64,000 nucleotides of DNA from VAZQ01 sp963721005 (GCA_963721005.1 CAVRHR010000004.1:558001-622000), one strand, 5' to 3'. Numbered from the stretch's first letter, positions 17,303 to 27,117 are shown. The notes: a model not told the origin generated them from the letters alone. Numbers and translations: made by a program.

Positions 17303-18215
17303 CTAGCGGTTTCGGCGCTGCGCCGCCTTGCCGCGCGCCTGATCCGGGCCGCGCGGTTGGCAGATCGCGGAATTCAATTCGCCGCCGTACATGAAGATCG
17401 ACGCCGTCAGATAGAGAAAGACTAGCGCCATCATCACCGATGCCAGGCCCGCATAGTAGGTGACGTAGGTCGAGGCGAATTCCGCCAGGTAGCGGCCGAA
17501 CAGGATGCCGCCGGCGAGCCACATGACCAGCGTCGCCAGGATGCCGGGCGCGATCTCGCGGAATCGGCGGTGTCCCGCTGGCAGCCATTTGTGCACCAGG
17601 ACGAGCGCCGCCGTGATGATGCTGGTCGCCACCGCAAACCGCACGAAGGTGAAGGTCAATTCGAGCGGTGCGAGCCAGGGCGCGTATTTGAGCGCGGTCG
17701 CGAACAGCAGCGGCGCGAGCACCACCAGGAAGGCGAGCGCCAGCAGCGCCAGCGCGCCGACCAGCACATACGCGATCAATTCGAGGCGCAGCAGGATCCA
17801 GCTGCGTGTCTCCACCGCGTCATAGGACCGATTGAGGCCGATGCGCAGGCTTTCGAACTCCACTCGACGCGAAATAGACCGAGAACACCGCGCTCGCGGT
17901 CAAGACGTCGCCGCGCGCGGTGGTGAGCACCCGATGCGCCTCGGCGGCGATCGGCCCGGCGACCTCGCTCGGCCAGGTATCGAGCAACAGGTTCGCCACC
18001 TCGTCGGCGAGATTCCTGGAGCCGAGGTAAGCTGCGAGCGTGGTGACCAGGATCAGGAACGGAAACAACGCCATCAGGGTCGAGAGCGCGATATAGCTCG
18101 CGATCGCCCAGCCGTCGTCCTTGAGAAAGCTGTAGAAGGCTTCGATCGCGATCGCGCATGCACGCCGCATCGGGAAATCCCAATACTTGCCGCCGGGAAT
18201 GGGTCGCGTCTTCAA
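17303..18215 (-). pseudogene. YihY/BrkB-family membrane protein, frameshifted
   Basis: The first frame (18215 down to about 17855) gives the YihY N-terminus (FLKDDGWAIASYIALSTLMALFPFLILV). The second frame (about 17863 to 17303) gives the rest, with further membrane helices and YVTYYAGLASVMMALVFLYLTASIFMYGGELN. The join reads FASSGV|ESLRIGLNRSYDAVE after removing one base near 17855, where TTCG replaces the expected TTG. The two parts together make one normal-length YihY protein of about 300 residues. Members are poorly characterised inner-membrane proteins (not RNase BN). Either a true null allele or a base-call error; other regions of the gene are well conserved. Confidence 0.8.
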
Positions 18216-18275
18216 TCGAGCTTTGCGGCGGGGATTGCAAGCTTCGGCGGTGCCGAAGCATCTCCCCGGACGGCC

Positions 18276-19230
18276 GCGGTTACGCGGCCTGGACGTCGGT
18301 GAGGAAGCGATGGACCTCGTGGTTGAGGCTTTCGGCCTCGGCCGAGAGGGTATCGGCGAGCGACTTGACGTCGGCGGCGGCGGCGCGGGCGTCCTTGGAA
18401 GCGCCGGCGACGCGGCCCATGGCCTCGGCGCCGCCCTGCGCCTCGCTGGAGGCGCGGTGCACCCCCTCGGCGATCTCGGCGACCGCCCGGTTCTGCTCCT
18501 CCACGGTGGTGGCCACCGTCAAGGCGATGGTGGAGATTTCGGCGATGATTTGGTTGACCTGCTCGATCGCCTGGGCGGCGTCGGCCACCGCCGACTGGAT
18601 GGCGCCGACCTGGCCGGCGATCTCCTCGGTGGCCTTGGCGGTCTGTCCGGCGAGCGACTTCACCTCCGAGGCCACCACCGCAAAGCCGCGGCCGGCCTCG
18701 CCGGCGCGCGCCGCCTCGATGGTGGCGTTGAGGGCGAGCAGGTTGGTCTGCCCGGCGATCGCCTGAATGAGCCCGACCACCTCGCCGATGCGGGTGGCGG
18801 CGCTGCCGAGCTCCGACATGGTGTGGACGGTGCGGCGCGCGTCCTTGACGGCGCGCGAGGCGACCTCGGTGGAGCGGGTGGCCTGCTCGGCGATCTCTCC
18901 GATCGAGGCGGCGAGCTCCTCGACCGAGCCGGCAGCGGCGGTGACGTTGCCGGACGCGACCCCGACCCGCTGCTCGGCGGTGCGCGCCTCGGCCGAGACC
19001 TCGTCGGCGGCGCTGTTGAGCTGGGTGGCGGTGACCTCCAGGCGCTGGCTCGCCTCGCGCACCTTGGCCAGCACCTGGTCGACCGAGGTCTCGAACCGGG
19101 CGATGGTGGCGGCGATCTTCTCGCCGCGCTGCTCGCGCTCGCGATTGGCCGCCGACTGATCGGCGGCCAGCCGTTCGCGCTCCAGCATGGTGTCGCGGAA
19201 CACCAGGACCGTGCGCGCCATCGCGCCGAG
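18276..19230 (-). repeat. Identical 3' half of chemoreceptor gene, copy A
   Basis: About 955 bp match 20475-21429 at a constant offset of 2199 bp. No indel and no substitution were seen in the stretches compared. The match starts just past the stop codon and ends abruptly inside the HAMP-to-signalling region. Outside it the genes diverge quickly. Confidence 0.88.
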
Positions 19231-20301
19231 CTCGTCCTGCACTTGCGTGGCCGGGATGCGGGCCGAGGTGTCGCCGGCCGCCAGCCGCGTCATCGCATCC
19301 CCGAGATCGCCGAGCGGCCGGGTGATGCTGCGGCCGATCCACCAGCTGAACCCCAGCCCGATCAGCACCGCCGTGCAACCGACCCAGATGATGAACTGCC
19401 GGGTGCGCGTCTGCGATGCCGACAGCGCGGCCGAGGCGGCGGCGGCCCGTTGCTTGGCCAAAGCGAGAATCTTGTCGGCCGGCGGCTGCAGCTGCTGACT
19501 GCTCAGCGCGATCTGCTTCAGCAGGTTCTGCGTGTTCTCGGCGCGCCGGTTCCATTGCGCCAGGTTGGCGGCATAGGATTTCACGCTGGTGTCGAGCTGG
19601 GACTTCATCGCGGGTTCCGCCGCGATGCTCTTCACGACGTCGCCGAAGGCGCGATATTCCTTGAAGAACGCCTCCCAGGTGTCGACCTGGCGGCTCTGCC
19701 GGTATTGCGCCTCGTAGCGACGCATGTTGGACAGCGAGACCAGAAGCCTGGTGCGGTCCGAGCCGGAGAGCCATGACATGTCGGTGTTGATCGTGCGCTC
19801 GATCATCGCTCCCGACTCTTCGAGCAATTTGCGGGTGCCTTCGGTCGGGCTGTATCCCAACTCGCGCTGCTCTTGAGCGAGCGCGTCGAAATTGAGCTTC
19901 ATCTCCCCCAATGCCTGGCCCGCCCTGGCGATCTCGTCGCGTTGCGTGGCGTCGATCGAGGCGACGATGCTGTCGAGGCTCTCCGAAGCGCGCTGGTGGC
20001 CGGCCCCGAAGGCGGCGACCTCCTCCTCGGAGGGCTGCGCCACGAAATCCTTGGAGGCCATCTGCATGCGCGCCAGGGCGGCCCGAAATTCGCGGCTCGC
20101 ATCGGCGAGCACTGCGGCGTTTCGTACGCTCTCGAAGGCATTCCCCACCGCGGTCTCGCCGCCGGTGAAGGCCAGGCCGTTGGCCAGAAAGCCGACGACC
20201 GGGATGACCGCGATGGCGGCGATCCGGCCGCGTACCGAGAGCTTCGAGATGAGCTGCTGAAGCGAGAAATTGCGCACTATCGGAGGCGGCATGTATGGCA
20301 T
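18280..20301 (-). CDS. Methyl-accepting chemotaxis protein, HBM-type sensor (copy A)
   Basis: This protein of about 673 residues has TM1 near IAAIAVIPVVGFLANGLAF, a long helical periplasmic sensor of helical-bimodular (HBM) type (LGYSPTEGTRKLLEESG, ending near ALSASQTRTR) and TM2 (FIIWVGCTAVLIGLGFSWWIG). A HAMP domain and the cytoplasmic MCP signalling hairpin follow (EQVNQIIAEIS, AGQTNLLALNATIEAARAGE). The receptor tip is present. The C-terminal 300-odd residues are identical to copy B downstream on the window. The start at 20301 is tentative; no strong ribosome binding site is seen, and another ATG is at 20292. The ligand is unknown. No che genes are nearby. Confidence 0.9.
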   Translation of the reverse strand: MPYMPPPIVRNFSLQQLISKLSVRGRIAAIAVIPVVGFLANGLAFTGGETAVGNAFESVRNAAVLADASREFRAALARMQMASKDFVAQPSEEEVAAFGAGHQRASESLDSIVASIDATQRDEIARAGQALGEMKLNFDALAQEQRELGYSPTEGTRKLLEESGAMIERTINTDMSWLSGSDRTRLLVSLSNMRRYEAQYRQSRQVDTWEAFFKEYRAFGDVVKSIAAEPAMKSQLDTSVKSYAANLAQWNRRAENTQNLLKQIALSSQQLQPPADKILALAKQRAAAASAALSASQTRTRQFIIWVGCTAVLIGLGFSWWIGRSITRPLGDLGDAMTRLAAGDTSARIPATQVQDELGAMARTVLVFRDTMLERERLAADQSAANREREQRGEKIAATIARFETSVDQVLAKVREASQRLEVTATQLNSAADEVSAEARTAEQRVGVASGNVTAAAGSVEELAASIGEIAEQATRSTEVASRAVKDARRTVHTMSELGSAATRIGEVVGLIQAIAGQTNLLALNATIEAARAGEAGRGFAVVASEVKSLAGQTAKATEEIAGQVGAIQSAVADAAQAIEQVNQIIAEISTIALTVATTVEEQNRAVAEIAEGVHRASSEAQGGAEAMGRVAGASKDARAAAADVKSLADTLSAEAESLNHEVHRFLTDVQAA

Positions 20302-20474
20302 CGACCCGGCAGTGGCGACTTGCCCTCGTGATGGCCGGACTCGTGGCCGGGCAAGCGGCGCAGAACTGTGCGCCCAAGAAACAGCCAAAATGTTAACAAA
20401 ACAGCCAACTTGCATAAAATCGGCTCAAGCGACCGGGCCGATCCCGCGGTGCCCGGTATCCGCCCAGGCGGCCG

Positions 20475-21429
20475 GCGGTTACGCGGCCTGGACGTCGGTG
20501 AGGAAGCGATGGACCTCGTGGTTGAGGCTTTCGGCCTCGGCCGAGAGGGTATCGGCGAGCGACTTGACGTCGGCGGCGGCGGCGCGGGCGTCCTTGGAAG
20601 CGCCGGCGACGCGGCCCATGGCCTCGGCGCCGCCCTGCGCCTCGCTGGAGGCGCGGTGCACCCCCTCGGCGATCTCGGCGACCGCCCGGTTCTGCTCCTC
20701 CACGGTGGTGGCCACCGTCAAGGCGATGGTGGAGATTTCGGCGATGATTTGGTTGACCTGCTCGATCGCCTGGGCGGCGTCGGCCACCGCCGACTGGATG
20801 GCGCCGACCTGGCCGGCGATCTCCTCGGTGGCCTTGGCGGTCTGTCCGGCGAGCGACTTCACCTCCGAGGCCACCACCGCAAAGCCGCGGCCGGCCTCGC
20901 CGGCGCGCGCCGCCTCGATGGTGGCGTTGAGGGCGAGCAGGTTGGTCTGCCCGGCGATCGCCTGAATGAGCCCGACCACCTCGCCGATGCGGGTGGCGGC
21001 GCTGCCGAGCTCCGACATGGTGTGGACGGTGCGGCGCGCGTCCTTGACGGCGCGCGAGGCGACCTCGGTGGAGCGGGTGGCCTGCTCGGCGATCTCTCCG
21101 ATCGAGGCGGCGAGCTCCTCGACCGAGCCGGCAGCGGCGGTGACGTTGCCGGACGCGACCCCGACCCGCTGCTCGGCGGTGCGCGCCTCGGCCGAGACCT
21201 CGTCGGCGGCGCTGTTGAGCTGGGTGGCGGTGACCTCCAGGCGCTGGCTCGCCTCGCGCACCTTGGCCAGCACCTGGTCGACCGAGGTCTCGAACCGGGC
21301 GATGGTGGCGGCGATCTTCTCGCCGCGCTGCTCGCGCTCGCGATTGGCCGCCGACTGATCGGCGGCCAGCCGTTCGCGCTCCAGCATGGTGTCGCGGAAC
21401 ACCAGGACCGTGCGCGCCATCGCGCCGAG
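20475..21429 (-). repeat. Identical 3' half of chemoreceptor gene, copy B
   Basis: This is the partner of 18276-19230 in the same orientation. Homologous recombination between the copies would delete one receptor and leave a hybrid. Confidence 0.88.
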
Positions 21430-22515
21430 TTGTTTCTTGGCATGGGTGGAGGGAATCCGGGCCGAGGTGTCGCCGGCCGCCAGCCGCGTCATTGCTCGGG
21501 CGAGCCCGCTCAGTGGCCGGGTGATGCTGCGGCCGATCCACCAGCTGAACCCCAACCCGATCAGCGCCGCCACGCAGCCGACCCAGATCATCAGCCGCCG
21601 GGTGCGCGCTTGCGATGCCGAAAGCGCTGCCGAGGCCGCCGCAACGTGCGCGCGCGCGTCACCGAGAATCTTGTCGGCGATCGGGATCATGCCCAGCGTA
21701 TCGCTGTCGATCCGTGCGATCAGGGAGCTCACCGTCTCGACGCCGCTCACCCATTGGGCGAACGTGTCGGCATAGGCTTGGACCTGGTCGATCAGCTGCT
21801 GTCGCATTTCCGGCGCGCCGTCCACCGAATCGAACAGCGTGTTGAAACGGGCGATCTCCTCGGCGAACTGTCGCCTTGTCGCCGGCGCCTGGTTCAACCG
21901 GTACTCGGCCTCGTGGCGGCGCATGGTCAAGAGCGAGATCATGAGCTTTCGGGCGTCCTCCTCGGCCACCCAGGTCAGCTCCTGATCGATGATGGTCTCG
22001 ACCCCCGCGCCGGCGCGATTGAGGCGGCCACGGATCCCCTCGGTTTCGCTGAAGCCGAGGATTTCCTGCTCTTTCTTAATTGCCAGGAAACTATCCTGAA
22101 CGGCCCCGATGCTTCGGGTGAGCGTCGCCAATACCGGGCGCTCGTCCTCGCCGACCGAGGTCTCGATCTTATGGAGGCTTTGCGACGCCTGGGCGCCGCC
22201 GGCCTCGAAGGCCGCGATCGCGTCCGGGCTCGGATCCGCGACAAAGTCCCGGATTCCGATCCGCATGGCCGCGAGCCCGGCCTTGAATCCTTCACTCGCG
22301 TCCGCGATGTCGGTGGCATGCTTGGCGCTCAAGAACGCACTTTGCACGTCGGTCTCGCTGGCCGTGAACGTAATGCCGTTGGTCAGGAAGCCGATGACCG
22401 GAATGACCGCGATGGCGACGATGCGGGAGCGAACCGAGGTCTTCGAGTTGAGAAACTTGAAGTTGAAGAGGCGCGGCACTGAATTCGCCATGGCATGGGC
22501 TCGGTTGGCGGTCAT
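20479..22515 (-). CDS. Methyl-accepting chemotaxis protein, HBM-type sensor (copy B)
   Basis: This protein of about 678 residues has the same layout as copy A: TM1 (IVAIAVIPVIGFLTNGITF), an HBM-like sensor (ILGFSETEGIRGRLNRAG), TM2 (LMIWVGCVAALIGLGFSWWIG), HAMP and signalling domain. The sensor domains of A and B share the fold but differ widely in sequence, so they probably detect different ligands. The signalling halves are identical in both protein and DNA. The start is either MTANRAH (22515) or MANSVPR (22491); neither has a strong ribosome binding site. It lies 178 bp upstream of copy A on the same strand. Confidence 0.9.
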   Translation of the reverse strand: MTANRAHAMANSVPRLFNFKFLNSKTSVRSRIVAIAVIPVIGFLTNGITFTASETDVQSAFLSAKHATDIADASEGFKAGLAAMRIGIRDFVADPSPDAIAAFEAGGAQASQSLHKIETSVGEDERPVLATLTRSIGAVQDSFLAIKKEQEILGFSETEGIRGRLNRAGAGVETIIDQELTWVAEEDARKLMISLLTMRRHEAEYRLNQAPATRRQFAEEIARFNTLFDSVDGAPEMRQQLIDQVQAYADTFAQWVSGVETVSSLIARIDSDTLGMIPIADKILGDARAHVAAASAALSASQARTRRLMIWVGCVAALIGLGFSWWIGRSITRPLSGLARAMTRLAAGDTSARIPSTHAKKQLGAMARTVLVFRDTMLERERLAADQSAANREREQRGEKIAATIARFETSVDQVLAKVREASQRLEVTATQLNSAADEVSAEARTAEQRVGVASGNVTAAAGSVEELAASIGEIAEQATRSTEVASRAVKDARRTVHTMSELGSAATRIGEVVGLIQAIAGQTNLLALNATIEAARAGEAGRGFAVVASEVKSLAGQTAKATEEIAGQVGAIQSAVADAAQAIEQVNQIIAEISTIALTVATTVEEQNRAVAEIAEGVHRASSEAQGGAEAMGRVAGASKDARAAAADVKSLADTLSAEAESLNHEVHRFLTDVQAA

Positions 22516-22759
22516 TGAGGGTGCTCGATCCGCGACCGGTTCCCGCGCGGTCAGCCCCGGCCAAGGGCCTCTCGGCACCATAGAAATTCGAATTGGTTAA
22601 TGAACCCGTATGAGAGGCCGGACGGCGGCCGTTTGTTCCGGCAAATCCGCCTGCCCGTTCGCGTCGGCATGGCATTTGCTTAGCAATCGGTTAGAATTTG
22701 TGCATTGCACCAATAGGTGCGCGGTCGATGCGGCCGCGGCGTGCAACGGAGATGAACCC

Positions 22760-24433
22760 ATGTTGCCAGGTAGCGCCCGCCGCGAATCTGGAACCGACCT
22801 CGCCGGCCTGGCTGCAGAGGCCGTCCGCGCCGCCGAAGCGGTGCTTCAGGATGCGATCCGGGCGGTCCGCGCGCGGGTCGCCAAGGACGGCCGGACGGTG
22901 GACCGCGCGCTCGACCGCGAGCAGCGCGCCACCCACGGGCTCGCCTGGCTCGCCACCTATGTGGAGGCGGTGCGCCAGCTCGCCGCCTACGCGGAACGCA
23001 TGCGCGAGGCCGGCCGGCTGGGCGAGCTCGAGCAACTGATCGTGGAGCTCGGGATCGGGGAATACCTCGCCCAGATCCAGGGCGGTATTCCGATGAGCCA
23101 GGGCGAGATCGCGCGGCCGGCCGACATGGGGCTCGCCGCCGCCGCGGTCGAGCGCCGCATGGCCGGGCCGTGGGGCGAGTACTTCGCCGTCGGCAACGAG
23201 CTGCGCCGGGCGCGGCTGGCCGAATTGATGGGCAGCCACCACGACGCCACCGTCGGGGACTGCGGCCTCGACGAGACGCTCGCGGCCGTGCGCGATCAGA
23301 TGCGCAAGTTCGCCGACGACGAGGTCGTGCCGCATGCGCAGGAATGGCACCGCGCGAACCGCTACATCCCGCTCGAGATCATCGCGCAGATGTCGGAGCT
23401 CGGCGTGTTCGGCCTCACCATACCGGAGGCGTATGGGGGCCTCGGCCTCGGCAAGGAGTCGATGTGCGTCGTCTCCGAGGAGCTCGCGCGCGGCTATATC
23501 GGGGTCGGCTCGCTCGGGACGCGCAACGAGATCGCGGCCGAGCTCATCCTCGCCGGCGGCACCGAAGCGCAGAAGACCGAATGGCTGCCGAAGCTCGCGT
23601 CCGGCGAGGTGCTGCCGACCGCGGTCTTCACCGAGCCCAATACCGGCTCCGATCTGGCCTCGCTGCGGACGCGGGCGGTGCGCGAAGGCGATACCTACAA
23701 GGTCTCCGGCAACAAGACCTGGATCACCCATCCGGTGCGCGCCGATCTGATGACGCTGCTGGTGCGCACGAATCCGCAGGAGCCGGGTCATCGCGGCCTG
23801 TCGATGCTGCTGGCCCCCAAGCCGCGCGGCACCGACGCCGACCCGTTTCCGGCGGCCGGCATGACCGGGACCGAGATCGAGGTGCTGGGCTATCGGGGCA
23901 TGAAGGAATACGAGATCGCCTTCGATGCCTTCGAGGTGCCGGCCGACAACCTGCTCGGCGGCCGGGAAGGTCTCGGCTTCAAGCAGCTTATGCAGACTTT
24001 CGAATCCGCCCGCATCCAGACCGCGGCGCGCGCCATCGGGGTGGCGCAGGCCGCGATGGAGCAGGCGCTCGCCTATGCGCAGCAGCGCCAGCAGTTCGGC
24101 CAGCCGATCGTCAATTTTCCCCGTGTCTCCGACAAGCTCGCCATGATGGCGACCGAGATCATGATCGCGCGCCAGCTCACCTATTTCGCTGCGCGCCAGA
24201 AGGATTCCGGACGGCGCTGCGACCTCGAGGCCGGCATGGCGAAGCTGTTGGCCGCACGCGTGGCCTGGGCGGCGGCCGACAACGCGGTGCAGATTCACGG
24301 CGGCAACGGCTTTGCGCTGGAATTTCCGGTGTCGCGGCTGCTGTGCGACGCCCGCATCCTGTCGATCTTCGAGGGCGCGGCGGAAATCCAGGCGCAGGTC
24401 ATCGCCCGCAGGCTGCTGGACGGCTCGAACTGA
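22760..24433 (+). CDS. mcd: (2S)-methylsuccinyl-CoA dehydrogenase
   Basis: This 557-residue acyl-CoA dehydrogenase has an N-terminal extension of about 160 residues before the usual fold, as found in methylsuccinyl-CoA dehydrogenases. Core motifs are AVFTEPNTGSDLASLRT, VSGNKTWITHPVRADL, IGVAQAAMEQALAYAQQRQQFG and the C-terminal QIHGGNGFALEFPVSRLLCDARI. It oxidises methylsuccinyl-CoA to mesaconyl-CoA with FAD and hands electrons to ETF. The ccr, ecm and etf genes in this window support the assignment over a generic acyl-CoA dehydrogenase. GGAG precedes the ATG by 8 nt. Confidence 0.92.
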   Translation: MLPGSARRESGTDLAGLAAEAVRAAEAVLQDAIRAVRARVAKDGRTVDRALDREQRATHGLAWLATYVEAVRQLAAYAERMREAGRLGELEQLIVELGIGEYLAQIQGGIPMSQGEIARPADMGLAAAAVERRMAGPWGEYFAVGNELRRARLAELMGSHHDATVGDCGLDETLAAVRDQMRKFADDEVVPHAQEWHRANRYIPLEIIAQMSELGVFGLTIPEAYGGLGLGKESMCVVSEELARGYIGVGSLGTRNEIAAELILAGGTEAQKTEWLPKLASGEVLPTAVFTEPNTGSDLASLRTRAVREGDTYKVSGNKTWITHPVRADLMTLLVRTNPQEPGHRGLSMLLAPKPRGTDADPFPAAGMTGTEIEVLGYRGMKEYEIAFDAFEVPADNLLGGREGLGFKQLMQTFESARIQTAARAIGVAQAAMEQALAYAQQRQQFGQPIVNFPRVSDKLAMMATEIMIARQLTYFAARQKDSGRRCDLEAGMAKLLAARVAWAAADNAVQIHGGNGFALEFPVSRLLCDARILSIFEGAAEIQAQVIARRLLDGSN

Positions 24434-24520
24434 AACTCAGCGCCAGGGCGATGACAAAACCAGACAAGGTCATCGCCCGCAGGCTGCTGGATGGCTCGAA
24501 CTGAAACTCGGCGCCAGGGC
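24396..24520 (+). repeat. Tandem duplication of the mcd 3' end
   Basis: The segment at about 24396-24449 (GGTCATCGCCCGCAGGCTGC through the mcd stop to GCGCCAGGGC) is repeated at about 24467-24520 with only two or three changes. The second copy carries a duplicate of the last codons (RRLLDGSN and stop) outside the gene. Confidence 0.85.
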
Positions 24521-24656
24521 TGTAGGGTGGGCAAAGGCGGCCGCGAGATTTTGATTGATGCACCACGCCGGGTCCGCCGTGCCCACGTGGAGCCGCTCAG
24601 TCTGCTGAGAGACATCGTGAGCACGGGCGCAAACGGCGCCCTTTGCCCACCCTACA
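24521..24656. repeat. 136-bp element with 17-bp perfect inverted ends
   Basis: The left end TGTAGGGTGGGCAAAGG (24521-24537) and right end CCTTTGCCCACCCTACA (24640-24656) are perfect inverted repeats. Similar TAGGGTGGGCAAAG-ended repeats are widespread between genes in Bradyrhizobium-like genomes. No coding capacity. It could form a long hairpin in transcripts running past mcd or the amidohydrolase gene. Confidence 0.8.
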
Positions 24657-24665
24657 GAATGAGCG

Positions 24666-25646
24666 TCACGCCGCCTTGGCGGGCTGCTTGAGCAATTTGC
24701 CGACATTGCCGGAGAGGATCTGCTCGCCGGTCGGCCCGAGCGCGCGCAAGTCGCGCACAAAGTCGCGCACCACCTCGCGCTGGCGGATCTCCTGCGGATA
24801 ATCGGTGGCGAACACAATCTGGGATGCTGGAATCTCGACCAGACCGGTTTTGATCGAGCCCATGTCGCCGGCGAAGCCGGCGGTGTCGAAAATGATGCGG
24901 TTGCGGATGTAGTAATCGAAATCCTTGGCTGGCGTCATGCCGTGGCGGGCGTTGCCCTTGGTGCCCCAGAACGCCTTGTCCTGAAAGCAGCGGATGCGGC
25001 CCAGCGTGGAGGCGATGCCGCCGGAGAGATGCGCCATGTGCACGGTCAGCTCCGGGTGGCGATCGAGCACGCCGGAATTGATCAGCCGGATGGTCGCCAT
25101 GATCAGCGAGAATTCGCGGCCGACCGAGCGCGCGGTGTCGAAGCCGTCGAACTGTTGCGAAAAATTGAGCTTGAGCGCCGGGTGCACGAAGACGAACATT
25201 CCCAGCCGCGCGACCTCGCTCCAGAACGGCTCGAAGCCGGCGTTGTCGAGAAACAGGCCGTCGCATTCCGAGGTGATCACCACGCCCTGGAAGCCGAGCT
25301 CGTGCCGGCAGCGGTTGAGCTCCTTGATGGCGTCGGGGCCGCCGAGCGGATGGGCGTGGGCGGCGCCGATGAACCGGCCCGGATAGTCGCGCTCGGCTTT
25401 CTTCGCCTTGTCGTTGATGAAGCGCGAGGTCTCGAGATCGGCGCACATGCCCTGCGCGCTGGTCAGCCAGGCCGCATCGATGCCGGAGAGATCCATCATG
25501 CGCACATGCTCGTCGAGATCGTACAACAGCGAATGGATGGTGTAGCTCGGCGCCCCCTGCGCGTCGTAATGCAGGATCATGCGGTCGCCCGGGTCCTCCT
25601 TGATCAACTCGCGCGGCGTGAAATGGTGCTGGAAATCGATGATCAT
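24666..25646 (-). CDS. Amidohydrolase-2 family protein (ACMSD-like)
   Basis: This 326-residue metal-dependent TIM-barrel protein has MIIDFQHHFTP, the motif variant HxH of the amidohydrolase-2 family. It also has FVFVHPALKLNF, VHMAHLSGGIASTLGRI and IVFATDYPQEI with the conserved Asp. Members include aminocarboxymuconate-semialdehyde and gamma-resorcylate decarboxylases. The exact reaction here is unknown. The start is chosen at MIIDF because GAAGAGG lies upstream; an in-frame ATG at 25667 would add seven residues. The PLP-enzyme gene lies upstream on the same strand. Confidence 0.85.
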   Translation of the reverse strand: MIIDFQHHFTPRELIKEDPGDRMILHYDAQGAPSYTIHSLLYDLDEHVRMMDLSGIDAAWLTSAQGMCADLETSRFINDKAKKAERDYPGRFIGAAHAHPLGGPDAIKELNRCRHELGFQGVVITSECDGLFLDNAGFEPFWSEVARLGMFVFVHPALKLNFSQQFDGFDTARSVGREFSLIMATIRLINSGVLDRHPELTVHMAHLSGGIASTLGRIRCFQDKAFWGTKGNARHGMTPAKDFDYYIRNRIIFDTAGFAGDMGSIKTGLVEIPASQIVFATDYPQEIRQREVVRDFVRDLRALGPTGEQILSGNVGKLLKQPAKAA

Positions 25647-25756
25647 CGGCGTCCTCTTCGGGCTCATGCTCTTGGTGCGGGCGAGATATCGCGTGCGGGC
25701 GACATAAAGCCGACCGCCGCAGCCGTGGCAAGCCGCCCTTGCCGGTCGGCGGCCGT

Positions 25757-26914
25757 TCAGCCGGCGGCGGCCAGCGCCTGCTCGAGATCGGCCATCAGAT
25801 CGTCCGGATCCTCCAGGCCGACCGACAGCCGCAGCAGATCGGGCGGGCAAGGCGAGCCCGCGGCCTCGACCGAGGCGCGATGCTCGACCAGGCTTTCGAC
25901 GCCGCCGAGCGAGGTGGCGCGTTTCCATAGGCGCACCGCGGCCGCGGCCGCGATGGCGGCGCGCTCGCCGCCGGCGAGCCGGATCGACAGCATGGCGCCG
26001 AAGCCCCCGGTCATCTGGCGCGCCGCGACCGCATGGCCGGGATGGTAGGGCAGGCCCGGATAGAGCACGTGGCTGATGCCGGCATGGCGGGCGAGGCGAG
26101 TGGCGATCTGCATTGCGGTCGCGGCCTGCGTCTTGACCCGCACATCGAGGGTGCGCAAGCCGCGCAGCAGCAGCCAGGCCTCGAACGGCCCGATGATCGC
26201 GCCGAGCTGCGTGCGCACCGCTTTGACGCGTTCCCAGATCTCGCCGGGCCTGGCGGTCGCCACCATGCCGGCGATGACATCGGAATGGCCGTTGAGATAT
26301 TTCGACGCCGAATGCATGACCAGATCGGCATCGAGCCGCAGCGGGCGGGTGAAGACCGGCGTGGCGACGGTCGAATCGACCGCCACCAGAGCGCCGGCCG
26401 CGTGCGCCAGCCCGGCGATCGCCGCGATGTCGCTGATGGTCCACAGCGGATTGCCCGGCGTCTCGATATAGACCAGCTTGGTGGCGCCCGGCTTGATCGC
26501 CGCCGCTATGGCGGCGAGGTCTGTGCTGTCGGCGAAATCCACCTGGTGTCCCAGGCGCGGCGCCTCATGGGTGAGCCAGTGCCGGAACGCCCAATACATC
26601 ACCTGCGAGGCGACAATGTGCGAGGGCCCCGGTAGCGCCAGCACGATCGCGGTCGCGGCCGCCATGCCGGAGCCGAGCAGCACCGCCTCGTGGGCGTCCT
26701 CCAAACTCGCGAGCACCGCTTCGGCGTGGCGGGTGGTGGCATTGTCGGGCCGCCCATAGGCGTAGCCGGAGCGGTATTGGTTGTCCGGATCGCGCACGAA
26801 GGTGGTCGCCAGATGCAGCGGGGGCACCACCGCCTTGGTGGTGGGCTCGACCAGGCCGAGCGCTTGTGCCGCGACGGTGCGCGGCTTCCAGCCGGGCGGC
26901 GTTCCGTTCGTCAT
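25757..26914 (-). CDS. Cys/Met metabolism PLP-dependent enzyme (cystathionine synthase/lyase family)
   Basis: The protein has about 385 residues in the fold-type I family. Visible motifs are SGYAYGRPDNATTRHAEAVL, the PLP phosphate site LLGSGMAAATA, the Asp pocket VAVDSTVATPV and the Schiff-base lysine in VMHSASKYLNGHSDV. The C-terminus TSLGGVESLVEHRASVE is typical. The closest described functions are cystathionine gamma-synthase, gamma-lyase or related sulfur-amino-acid lyases; the exact substrate cannot be read from sequence. The start MTNGTPPG follows GAGAGGG; an ATG 12 nt upstream is an alternative. Confidence 0.88.
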   Translation of the reverse strand: MTNGTPPGWKPRTVAAQALGLVEPTTKAVVPPLHLATTFVRDPDNQYRSGYAYGRPDNATTRHAEAVLASLEDAHEAVLLGSGMAAATAIVLALPGPSHIVASQVMYWAFRHWLTHEAPRLGHQVDFADSTDLAAIAAAIKPGATKLVYIETPGNPLWTISDIAAIAGLAHAAGALVAVDSTVATPVFTRPLRLDADLVMHSASKYLNGHSDVIAGMVATARPGEIWERVKAVRTQLGAIIGPFEAWLLLRGLRTLDVRVKTQAATAMQIATRLARHAGISHVLYPGLPYHPGHAVAARQMTGGFGAMLSIRLAGGERAAIAAAAAVRLWKRATSLGGVESLVEHRASVEAAGSPCPPDLLRLSVGLEDPDDLMADLEQALAAAG

Positions 26915-27117
26915 GGGCCCTCTCATCGGTCAAAGCAGCAGTCGCGGTCAACGCATCACGCCCCGGGCCGGGTCGCCCGAGCTCTCGCCGATACGGCCGC
27001 GCCGCTCTCCCACTATATACGGGACCCGCCGCCCCGTTGTCGCCGCGGCACAGCTGCATGCCGGGCATCGCGGCGGCGGCGATGGTTTCGCCCCCCGGGG
27101 GATGCTAAAGACCAACC

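Noticed and set aside
18187..22482. Long Gly-rich plus-strand frames
   Set aside because: They are antisense to the two chemoreceptor genes and repeat only because those genes share identical DNA.
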